Shown piece after piece: positions 15,469 through 22,608 of a DNA stretch of 46,552 bases. The notes beneath the pieces were generated by a model, which saw nothing but the letters and a program-made list of their open reading frames with translations, had not been told where the DNA came from and did no database searches. Numbering within the stretch: position 1 is the stretch's first letter; each line of letters begins with the position of its first letter. The position numbers were made by a program, and so were the translations under genes. The stretch is taken from NCBI GenBank assembly GCA_022827225.1, contig JAJDTJ010000072.1, positions 1 to 46,552 of the forward strand, read 5' to 3'. Source of the stretch: Candidatus Poribacteria bacterium (GTDB taxonomy: Bacteria; Poribacteria; WGA-4E; WGA-3G).

Positions 15469-16566
15469 TCAATTGTCTTTTCGCAGCAGCATTGGAGACG
15501 TGAGGTCCCATAGGCGGACGGTGCCATCTTTACTGCCACTCGCGAGCGTTACGCCATCCGGACTGAAAGCGACACTCTTAACAGGTGCCGTGTGCCCTGC
15601 AAGTGTCGCAATGTGCTTGCCGGCGGCAATATTCCAGAGTCGGATTGTCTTGTCCTCGCCACCACTTGCCAGTGTTAATCCATCCGGACTGAAGGCAACA
15701 CTCCACACAACGGATGTATGCCCTATAAAGATTTTCAGTTGCTGCCCTGTGGTCGTATCCCAAAGTCGGATTGTCTTGTCCCAACTCCCACTCGCGAGTG
15801 TCCGTCCATCTGGACTGAAAGCGACACTAAAGACCCAATTCGTGTGCCCAATAAGCGTTTTCAATTTCTCACCGGTATCAATATCCCACAAACAGACGCT
15901 GTTTCCTGCATCGCCACTCGCTAACGTTTTGCCGTCGCTACTGAATACAACGCTGAAGATGTTCTCGGTATCCTCAATCAGTGCTTTCAACCGTTTACCT
16001 GTTTCTACGTCCCATAGATAGAGATTCCCATCCTCGCTGCCACTTGCGAGTATCTTGCTATCCGTGCTGAATGCGACAGTATTGACCCAATGCAAACCAT
16101 TCGGGGCATTTTCTTTCATTGACCTGAGCAGCTCGCCGGTAGCAGCGTCCCATAGGCAAATTACCTCGCTTTCATCAATGCCACCTGCGATCATCCGTCC
16201 ATCCGGACTAAAAGCGACGCTGTTAATATCCGCAGTGAAGTTCCGTTGAAAAGCCACCCAGAAATTTGCCGCCAATTTGATCTCTTCTCCCGTGACAGCA
16301 TCCGAGAGTCGGACGGTGTTCTCCTTGTCACTGGCAACTATTGAACCATCCGGGCTAAACACAACGCTGTGGATGCCTCTCTTGACGGCTAAATCAATCG
16401 TGATATGAGACAGATCGGGCACGAAAGTTGGTTCCATAGTGGATTTCTCCTTTTGGGTTGCGTCTTCAGATTCCACGGGTGCCACCCCAGTCAATATCAA
16501 AAATGTTATGATCATCGTAAAGATGATGCCCCAAAAATTAGCTCTGCTGATAGTTGTATAAATCAT
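15469..16566 (-). CDS. Exported or membrane-anchored WD40 repeat protein
   Basis: 365 residues. A hydrophobic N-terminal segment (about residues 10-30, FWGIIFTMIITFLILTGVAP) is a signal peptide or anchor. Seven WD40 blades follow from about residue 65. Each carries VxSVAFSPDG, LASGS and xxRLWDxxTG or a variant, and the last four are nearly canonical, which makes a closed seven-blade propeller. WD40 propellers are binding platforms and the ligand is unknown. Its ATG overlaps the anmK stop as ATGA (16563-16566), so the two are translationally coupled. The tie to anmK suggests a role linked to cell-wall recycling, but that is inference. Repeated blades share DNA words, so recombination between blades is possible. 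Confidence 0.85.
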   Translation of the reverse strand: MIYTTISRANFWGIIFTMIITFLILTGVAPVESEDATQKEKSTMEPTFVPDLSHITIDLAVKRGIHSVVFSPDGSIVASDKENTVRLSDAVTGEEIKLAANFWVAFQRNFTADINSVAFSPDGRMIAGGIDESEVICLWDAATGELLRSMKENAPNGLHWVNTVAFSTDSKILASGSEDGNLYLWDVETGKRLKALIEDTENIFSVVFSSDGKTLASGDAGNSVCLWDIDTGEKLKTLIGHTNWVFSVAFSPDGRTLASGSWDKTIRLWDTTTGQQLKIFIGHTSVVWSVAFSPDGLTLASGGEDKTIRLWNIAAGKHIATLAGHTAPVKSVAFSPDGVTLASGSKDGTVRLWDLTSPMLLRKDN

Positions 16567-17855
16567 GGCAGTACAAACTTTCCGAGGATTTTCCGAACAG
16601 ATGCCCCTGTCGCTGAAGGCAGGTTCCCCGCATTTCCGTGGAGCGTCTCATTCGCCAGAATCGCGAACGCGATCGCCTCTTTCGCATCCGCTGAGATACC
16701 AGAGGTGTTCACAGGTTCAACTGTCGTGTTTTCCAATACTTCGCTCAACCGTTGCATGAGGGTCTGATTGTGGACACCGCCGCCACTCACATAAAGCACG
16801 TCTATCGGATTTTGTCCTGCTATAAATTGTGCGATGTAGCCGGTAATCGTTTGGACCGTCAACTCGGTCAGTGTCGCGATGCAGTCGTTATCTGAAAGTG
16901 TGCGCTTCCGGCAAGCTGCGAGACATTCCATCGCATAATTGCGTCCAAACATCTCACGTCCAGTCGTTTTTGGCGGTGGCAGATGGAAAAACGGGTGGTT
17001 CAACCATTCGTCAATGATCGGTTGGTGCGGCGTACCCTGCGCGGCACGCTGCCCCGCTGCGTCATACCGTTCCGTCCCTTCCGTGATCTCTGTTATGACA
17101 GCGTCAATACACATATTGCCGGGCCCCGTATCCGCGGCACAGACAGTATCGAATGCGCCATTTGCCGGAAGCGCCGTGAGATTCGCAATCCCGCCGATAT
17201 TCAAGAGTCCAACTGTTTCAGTGCTGTTGTGGAACAACAGATAATCTGGGTATGATACCAACGGTGCACCTTGTCCGCCTGCTGCCATATCCGCGACGCG
17301 GAAATCCGCTATCGTTGGAATCCCTGTTTCGTGTGCAATGACTGCAGGCTCCCCAATCTGCAATGTCGATGGAAGGGTGGAAGGGTGGAAGGGTGGAAGG
17401 GTGGAAGGGATTGGAAGGGATTGGAAGGATGGAAGGGCGGAAGGATGGAGGGGATTGGAAGGATGGAAGGATGGAAGGGTGGAAGGGATGTTTGGGTCTT
17501 TCGGGAGGTGATGGATCGTTTGGCCGTGTGAGCCGATGAGGTCAATATCGCTGGCAGACATTTCGCTTTTTTGTAGGATGTGTTTAACTGCCTCAGCGAA
17601 GAGGGACCCGATATAGAAATTCATTTCACAGATGTCGTCAACACGACCGGTATCGGGTTGACAGAGCGCAAGGATACGTTGTGGCACGCCAGATGGAAAC
17701 GGAACGGTCTCAAAAGCGATCAGGTCTACTTCAGTTTCTAAACCGTGTCCGACAATTTCGACGATGGCAGCATCAATACCATCAACTGAGGTCCCGGACA
17801 TTAACCCGATAACCAATTTTTTATCTTTCTTGAGAAGTTGAAAAAAATCTTTCAT
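16563..17855 (-). CDS. anmK: Anhydro-N-acetylmuramic acid kinase with a low-complexity insert
   Basis: 430 residues. AnmK phosphorylates 1,6-anhydro-MurNAc with ATP and opens the ring to MurNAc-6-phosphate, a step in peptidoglycan recycling. The nucleotide motif GLMSGTSVDGID is at 17-28. GSHGQTIHHLP (about 109-119), LQIGEPAVIAHETGIPTIAD F, AAGGQGAPLV and DTGPGNMCIDA follow in family order. Between HHLP and LQIGEP the protein carries about 43 extra residues (121-163) made only of P, S, L, H, F, I, T and similar. These are the in-frame translation of the GGAAGG microsatellite at 17368-17490. Normal AnmK proteins have a short loop here and a total near 370-390 residues. The loop may be tolerated, because it sits between conserved elements. 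A weak ribosome site precedes ATG 17855. Confidence 0.93.
   Translation of the reverse strand: MKDFFQLLKKDKKLVIGLMSGTSVDGIDAAIVEIVGHGLETEVDLIAFETVPFPSGVPQRILALCQPDTGRVDDICEMNFYIGSLFAEAVKHILQKSEMSASDIDLIGSHGQTIHHLPKDPNIPSTLPSFHPSNPLHPSALPSFQSLPIPSTLPPFHPSTLPSTLQIGEPAVIAHETGIPTIADFRVADMAAGGQGAPLVSYPDYLLFHNSTETVGLLNIGGIANLTALPANGAFDTVCAADTGPGNMCIDAVITEITEGTERYDAAGQRAAQGTPHQPIIDEWLNHPFFHLPPPKTTGREMFGRNYAMECLAACRKRTLSDNDCIATLTELTVQTITGYIAQFIAGQNPIDVLYVSGGGVHNQTLMQRLSEVLENTTVEPVNTSGISADAKEAIAFAILANETLHGNAGNLPSATGASVRKILGKFVLP
17368..17490. repeat. GGAAGG microsatellite inside anmK
   Basis: About 123 bases of GGAAGGGT, GGAAGGGATT and GGAAGGATGG words, read in frame on the minus strand as Pro/Ser/Leu/His-rich protein. 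The length is compatible with the frame being preserved by selection. Confidence 0.9.
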
Positions 17856-17863
17856 CTGCTAAA

Positions 17864-18103
17864 AGTTGTCAGTTGTCAGTACGATTTTTTTCTGCGAAAA
17901 AAATCTTTCAGTTGTCAGTAGTTTTCAGTTTTCAGTACGGTTTTTCTGCGAAAAACCTTTCAGTTGTCAGAAAGAGACTTGTGGAACTATCACAACCCTC
18001 TTTTAACTGATAACCGATAACCGAAAGGAATCGTACCCGATTCCGTACTGATAACCATTCCCTCTGATAACTGACAACTGACAACTATTTCCTCTGATAA
18101 CTA
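17864..18103. repeat. Word-repeat intergenic region: TGTCAGT / ACTGACA
   Basis: The left side repeats AGTTGTCAGT and the right side its inverse ACTGACAACT. Between them lie two hairpin modules: GATTTTTTTC-TGC-GAAAAAAATC (17883-17905) and GGTTTTTC-TGC-GAAAAACC (17939-17957), each preceded by CAGTAC. Stem bases differ between the two but pairing is kept. The region separates namZ from anmK. Confidence 0.75.
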
Positions 18104-18106
18104 TTT

Positions 18107-19306
18107 TTACTGGTAAACGTGATACTGTGTTGCGCGGTTTTGCCACTTTTGAAGTTCTGGCATCCACTGTCCCTGAATGGAATCCGTTGAATTCCCGTTT
18201 GATAGTGCTTCTCGGAGCCACGTGTTGCCTGCCAATCTATCGAAATGTGATGCTTTGAACGCGAACTGGTCGCTGTATTCGGTGGTTAGCGTAGATAGCA
18301 TCTGAACGGCTGTCTCTATCGGACGGAAACGTTCTCTGTCGGTAATATGGATTGCGACACCGTGGCAGGTCTGTTTCGCGTATTTTGTGGTCTCGGACAC
18401 AGGGGCGGGTGTAAAGACAACGGAACGAAAGCGAACGCCCGGCAGTCGGCAGTCGTTGAGGTGTCCTGCCCATTTTTCGCCGTTGCACCAAGGTGCGCCG
18501 ATATATTCAAACGGCTTTGTCGTGCCGCGTCCTTCGCTCATATTCGTCCCTTCAAATAGACATAAACCGGGATAGAGTGTCGCGGTCGTCAGCGTCGGCA
18601 TATTCGGTGAGGGCGGCACCCACGGCAAGCCGGTATCATCGAACCCCATCGCTCGTTTGTACCCGTGCATCCACGCAACTTTTAACTGACAAGACGGCAC
18701 GCGCTCCGCTTTTAATAGCCTCGCCAATTCGCCGATTGTCAACCCGTAACGGATCGGTATCTGGTGTATTCCAACAAATGATTCAGACCCACTTTCCAAT
18801 ACCGGTCCCTCTACAGCGTTACAGGCAATCGGATTCGGTCGGTCGGCAACGATGAACGCAATCCCGCAGTCCGCGGCGGCTTCCATCGCATACAGCATCG
18901 TCGAAATATAGGTGTAATAACGCGCCCCGACATCTTGCATATCGTAGACCAATACGTCTATACCTTCAAGTTGATTCGCTGTCGGACGCATCGATTGACC
19001 ATATAGACTCAAAACCGGCACATTTATTGAATTTTCGTCATTGACACCGATACCGTTCGGATTTTTGTTGATAGCAATGCCATCTTGTACTGCACCCCAG
19101 AGTCCATGCTCTGGCGTGAAAATCGCGGAGAGTCGGCACTCCGGTGCTTCTGCGAAAAGCCGATAGTTGTTTTGTAAGGTGGCATCAACACCGGTGTGAT
19201 TTGTAATAAGGCCGATGGATTTCCGGTGAATCCAGTCGCGTTTCTCAGTGCGTAGGACGCTTAACCCTAATTCGACGCGTGTTTGAGAATGTGTTGTAGT
19301 AGACAT
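18107..19306 (-). CDS. namZ: DUF1343 protein, exo-beta-N-acetylmuramidase NamZ-like
   Basis: 399 residues of the DUF1343 family, whose studied members (NamZ) cleave MurNAc from the non-reducing end of peptidoglycan chains. Family words are TPEHGLWGAVQDG (about 64-76), VYDMQDVGARYYTYISTM, ADRPNPI and LFEGTNMSEGRGTTKPFE. No signal peptide is visible at the N-terminus, unlike secreted homologues, so it may be cytoplasmic or the true start may differ. ATG 19306 starts two bases after the stop of the serine hydrolase, so translation is coupled. In Bacillus subtilis the NamZ, NagZ and AmpH-type hydrolase genes are grouped with MurNAc catabolism genes. Here the hydrolase, NamZ and AnmK form a similar group. 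Confidence 0.88.
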   Translation of the reverse strand: MSTTTHSQTRVELGLSVLRTEKRDWIHRKSIGLITNHTGVDATLQNNYRLFAEAPECRLSAIFTPEHGLWGAVQDGIAINKNPNGIGVNDENSINVPVLSLYGQSMRPTANQLEGIDVLVYDMQDVGARYYTYISTMLYAMEAAADCGIAFIVADRPNPIACNAVEGPVLESGSESFVGIHQIPIRYGLTIGELARLLKAERVPSCQLKVAWMHGYKRAMGFDDTGLPWVPPSPNMPTLTTATLYPGLCLFEGTNMSEGRGTTKPFEYIGAPWCNGEKWAGHLNDCRLPGVRFRSVVFTPAPVSETTKYAKQTCHGVAIHITDRERFRPIETAVQMLSTLTTEYSDQFAFKASHFDRLAGNTWLREALSNGNSTDSIQGQWMPELQKWQNRATQYHVYQ

Positions 19307-19308
19307 AA

Positions 19309-20601
19309 TTATATAGTGTACACGATGTTGTGGAACATCCTCCGAAAGTCGATGATACCGCGCCGGTCAGCATCAGGGTGCACCCGATTTGTCAGCAGGA
19401 TAGCCGCGAGTTTTCTTTTCAGACATATCCGTATTGAGGTACCGGTGAATCCTGTATGATAGAGACAGTCATCGTCTGTTACGATCCAACCGATACAACG
19501 GCGTTCTCCTTCCGCTGAAACGACTTGACGCATCGTGTCAAGACTCTCCGGCCGCAATAAGCCGTTTCCGCCGCTATCCATCAACGCTTTACAAAATTTT
19601 CCGAGGTCTGTTGACGTAGAAAAGAGCCCCGCGTTTCCTGAAATCCCATTGAGGAAATGTGCGTTTTCGTCGTGTACCTGTCCGATAATCACGCCTTCGC
19701 GCCAGTCGTAGCGTTCGTAGTTGACCATCCGACGTTCAAAACTGTTTGAATCCTCAGTCGCTGCACAATTCTTATGCCATTCCTGCGGTGGATTGAACCG
19801 CGTCCACTCCATACCGAGCGGCGCGAAAATCCGCTCTTCTGATAGTTCGTCAAGCGACTGTCCTGTTACCCTTTCAAGCAATTTACCGAGTACGATATAC
19901 CCTAAGCAGCTATACACCGTCTTTTCTCCGGGTTGAGATGCCAAAGCGATCTGACCGAGGTAAGAGACAACCCGCTCACGAGATTCCGCCCGTAGATAGA
20001 GCGGTATCCATGCCGGGAGTCCAGAGGTATGCGCCAGCAGGTGTGTGAGCGTTACGCCCTTCTGTCGGAATTCCGGCAGATATTCCTGCACCGGTCTACG
20101 CAGTGAAAGTTCACCGCTTTCAACGAGTTGCATGCAAAGTGTTCCGACAACAATAGGTTTTGTCAGCGATGCTAAGTCAAAGAGTGTCCTGCGAAGCATC
20201 GGGAGCCGTTTCGGTTTTACGCATCGGAAGCCGAACGCTTCGTGGTAAATCACTCGCTCGCTAGTGAGAATGTATGCAACAGCTCCGGGGAACACCTTTT
20301 CCGAAATACTATTTTGAATAAGTGTCGAAATCGTATTTTTAATTATTGGCCTCCGTACATCGTTCCACTTCGTTTCACGATGGTTTCTGATCAAGGACGC
20401 AACACAAGTAGAAACAAACACATCGGAAATAACCAAAAACCTGCTCGAAATGTAATGGAGAGCAGAAAAAGCACCTCTAATTATTGGCCTCCGTACATCG
20501 TTCCACTTCGTTTCACGGCAGAAAAAGAGCCAATATCTTAAATAGGACTTAGGCAAAAGTGGAAGAGTGGAAGAGTGGAAGAGTGGAAGGTGTCCTTCCA
20601 T
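19309..20601 (-). CDS. Serine hydrolase, beta-lactamase class C / penicillin-binding-protein-like; start uncertain
   Basis: The serine-active domain begins near residue 88 of the open frame (NTISTLIQNSISEKVFPGAV). The catalytic SxxK is SLTKP (about 144-148). The YxN position is YSCLGYIVLG, with Cys in place of Asn, and the KTG-like box is HTGFTG. Such enzymes hydrolyse peptides, esters or lactams in cell-wall metabolism, and the cluster with NamZ and AnmK fits that. The first 86 codons are doubtful: they run through a 39-base direct repeat twice (RETKWNDVRRPII) and into a MITE at the 5' end. No in-frame ATG lies near the domain start. GGAGG in the repeat stands six bases before an ATT codon (20341-20343), a possible rare start; TTG 20394 is an alternative. 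Confidence 0.8.
   Translation of the reverse strand: MEGHLPLFHSSTLPLLPKSYLRYWLFFCRETKWNDVRRPIIRGAFSALHYISSRFLVISDVFVSTCVASLIRNHRETKWNDVRRPIIKNTISTLIQNSISEKVFPGAVAYILTSERVIYHEAFGFRCVKPKRLPMLRRTLFDLASLTKPIVVGTLCMQLVESGELSLRRPVQEYLPEFRQKGVTLTHLLAHTSGLPAWIPLYLRAESRERVVSYLGQIALASQPGEKTVYSCLGYIVLGKLLERVTGQSLDELSEERIFAPLGMEWTRFNPPQEWHKNCAATEDSNSFERRMVNYERYDWREGVIIGQVHDENAHFLNGISGNAGLFSTSTDLGKFCKALMDSGGNGLLRPESLDTMRQVVSAEGERRCIGWIVTDDDCLYHTGFTGTSIRICLKRKLAAILLTNRVHPDADRRGIIDFRRMFHNIVYTI
20341..20379. repeat. 39-bp direct repeat, copy 1
   Basis: A segment containing ATTATTGGCCTCCGTACATC, present again at 20479-20517. It holds a GGAGG on the minus strand just before the serine hydrolase domain. Confidence 0.85.
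20479..20517. repeat. 39-bp direct repeat, copy 2
   Basis: Identical partner of 20341-20379; start-to-start spacing is 138 bases. Duplication of a 138-bp unit or of a ribosome-site module is likely. Confidence 0.85.
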
Positions 20602-20673
20602 CCTTCCGTTCCTTCCATCCTTCCGTTCCTTCCATCCTTCCGTCCATCAATATCTCTACCATGCGTAAGTCCT
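20544..20673. repeat. MITE-like element, AGGACTTACGCA family, copy 2, filled with GGAAGAG/CCTTCC words
   Basis: Ends AGGACTTAGGCA (20544-20555) and TGCGTAAGTCCT (20662-20673) pair at 11 of 12 positions. The interior is GGAAGAGT repeats facing CCATCCTTCCGTT repeats, so the whole element folds back on itself. It shares ends with the element at 2081 but not its interior. Confidence 0.7.
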
Positions 20674-20684
20674 GTTAAAATTAG

Positions 20685-20714
20685 TTGACTGAGATACTAC
20701 CTATATGATACACT
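20685..20714 (+). promoter_or_regulatory. Promoter candidate for the cupin-pgi-kinase operon
   Basis: TTGACT (20685-20690), 18 bases, TACACT (20709-20714), 12 bases past the MITE end and 62 bases before ATG 20776. Confidence 0.4.
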
Positions 20715-20775
20715 ATTTCTCGTATTTTTGTCAGCAACTTTTGATACATGCAAGCCGCCGCCCGGGGAATCAATC

Positions 20776-21141
20776 ATGCAATCACTACCAAAAGAACTTC
20801 AAGAAATAACAACAACCGAAAAACCGTGGGGGCACTTTATACAGTATGTGTTGAATCAACCGGTTACGGTCAAAATTTTAGAAATTCGGGCAGGCGAGCA
20901 AGTCAGTTATCAGTATCACCACCACCGAAGCGAATTATGGATCCCACTTGATGAGGGTGCCTGTTTGAAACTTGACGGCACCATTCAACGTCCTGAACCG
21001 ATGGAACCTGTGTTTATCCCCCAAGGTGCAAAACATCAACTTATCGGTGAATCGAAAGACTACCGGATACTCGAAATTGCGTTTGGACACTTTGACGAAG
21101 CAGATATCGTCCGGCTTTCAGACAAATATGGAAGAGTCTAA
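20776..21141 (+). CDS. Cupin, mannose-6-phosphate isomerase type II domain
   Basis: 121 residues from ATG 20776, which has GGGGA eight bases upstream; the frame opens further upstream without a better start. A single cupin barrel resembles the C-terminal isomerase domain of bifunctional mannose-1-phosphate guanylyltransferase/mannose-6-phosphate isomerase. It has EKPWGHFIQY near the start, GEQVSYQYHHHRSELWIPL with the histidines and glutamate of the metal site, and FIPQGAKHQL. It would interconvert fructose-6-phosphate and mannose-6-phosphate. It is a stand-alone domain without the nucleotidyltransferase half. It lies 15 bases before pgi, which also acts on fructose-6-phosphate, so the pair can link glucose and mannose phosphates. 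Confidence 0.85.
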   Translation: MQSLPKELQEITTTEKPWGHFIQYVLNQPVTVKILEIRAGEQVSYQYHHHRSELWIPLDEGACLKLDGTIQRPEPMEPVFIPQGAKHQLIGESKDYRILEIAFGHFDEADIVRLSDKYGRV

Positions 21142-21156
21142 AAAAAGGAGGATTTT

Positions 21157-22608
21157 TTGGATAGGGAACTTAAGCTATGGATTGATGGCCAGACAATTGA
21201 GAGTCAGACACCAGATTCAGCCCCGGCGTCTGCATCCGTTACTGCGGAGGCGCAAGCGGTACAACAGAGCGTTGATGCCGATTTGCAAGCGATTCACGGA
21301 CGTTTTCAGGCGGAGAGATCGGTATCCCCTGCTGAATTGGCGTCTACACTGCGTGCTTGGACCCGTAGCCATCTCCAAAACGAGGATATTGTTCAGGTCG
21401 GAATGTTAGCTGCGCGTGCACGTGCGGAATTTTCGGTGCTCGTCACCATCGGTATAGGCGGCTCTGATCTCAGTGCTCGCGTCTTTCACGATTCCTTTAA
21501 TCACCCGTACCATAATTTAGTATCGCCTGAAGAGCGCGGCGGCGCGCCAGAAGTCTATTTCACCGGCGATACTTTCGATCCCCGTAAACTCACCGGCTTA
21601 ATTGAGATGCTCAAAGCACGGAACCGCCTTCAGAAGACACTTTTCAACGTTATCAGCAAATCCGGTACCACAACTGAGACGATGGCAACGCTGATGGTTA
21701 TCCGCGAAGTGCTTGGTGACGCGAATTGGCAGCGGCAGGTACTTGTGACGACCGGTCTAACCGATGAGAGTGTGCTGTTCCGCATGCATGCCGAATGCCC
21801 ATTTTATGGTGAGACACTACTTCCTGTTCCAGAGGGTGTCGGTGGACGCTTCTCAGCCTTTTCTCCGGTGGGGCTATTCTTTCTGGCGATGACAGCCGGA
21901 AAAGATGAAACGCCAGAGACGCGCATCCGCAGCGCAGTGGAAGGTGTACAGCAGGCACACGAAGATTTTTTCTCTGAGCGTGAATATCAGGACAAGATCG
22001 CTTATCAACTCGCTCGATGGATTCATCTTGCTGGAGAAGTCCAAGGTAGTAAACCCGCAAGCAAAAACACTATTGTCTTCTATAACTATGCCGACAACAG
22101 CTGCCTCGGTGAGTGGTTCGTTCAACTCTGTACGGAGTCTATTCAAGAGCGCGGTACCGGTCCTAACGTCATAAATGCAAAGGGACCTACCAGTAACCAC
22201 TCAATACTCAACGGTATCATCGCTGGCCCGAGAGATAAAATTGTACTTTTTATCCATTGGGAAGACCTTAGTCCCGATTTAGTCCTGCCGACAGACACTG
22301 GAATGGATGAGAAGTTGGTGGATATTGAAGGACTCTCCATGACGCACATGCAGACGGCTTCCTATCGAGGCACCGCCTTAGATTTTTCTCAAAACAGTGT
22401 TCCTAACGCAACGCTGGTACTCCCCAAACGTGATGTTCAGTCTGTTTGCCGATTGATGCGGACGTTAATGGATACTATCGCTGTGAAAGGCAGGCTCCAA
22501 GGGTTACATCTTGACAACAAGGGCAGAAATGAGTTAACATATCTCCAAGACGGCGTTGAAGGTTATAAACAGAATTTCCGATCTTTTGCCAAGGTGTGCC
22601 GAGAATGA
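21157..22608 (+). CDS. pgi: Glucose-6-phosphate isomerase
   Basis: 483 residues. It interconverts glucose-6-phosphate and fructose-6-phosphate. Two SIS-type regions show TIGIGGSDLSARVF (about 96-109), VISKSGTTTETMATL (about 167) and GVGGRFSAFSPVGLF. GTGPNVINAKGPTSNHSIL and the C-terminal region with EGYKQNF complete the fold. A TTG start at 21157 is chosen because GGAGG (21147-21151) lies five bases upstream and the N-terminus then looks complete. The length is between the short archaeal/Bacillus type and the long proteobacterial type. Its stop overlaps the start of the histidine kinase as ATGA, so sugar metabolism and the two-component system are co-translated. Confidence 0.95.
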   Translation: MDRELKLWIDGQTIESQTPDSAPASASVTAEAQAVQQSVDADLQAIHGRFQAERSVSPAELASTLRAWTRSHLQNEDIVQVGMLAARARAEFSVLVTIGIGGSDLSARVFHDSFNHPYHNLVSPEERGGAPEVYFTGDTFDPRKLTGLIEMLKARNRLQKTLFNVISKSGTTTETMATLMVIREVLGDANWQRQVLVTTGLTDESVLFRMHAECPFYGETLLPVPEGVGGRFSAFSPVGLFFLAMTAGKDETPETRIRSAVEGVQQAHEDFFSEREYQDKIAYQLARWIHLAGEVQGSKPASKNTIVFYNYADNSCLGEWFVQLCTESIQERGTGPNVINAKGPTSNHSILNGIIAGPRDKIVLFIHWEDLSPDLVLPTDTGMDEKLVDIEGLSMTHMQTASYRGTALDFSQNSVPNATLVLPKRDVQSVCRLMRTLMDTIAVKGRLQGLHLDNKGRNELTYLQDGVEGYKQNFRSFAKVCRE

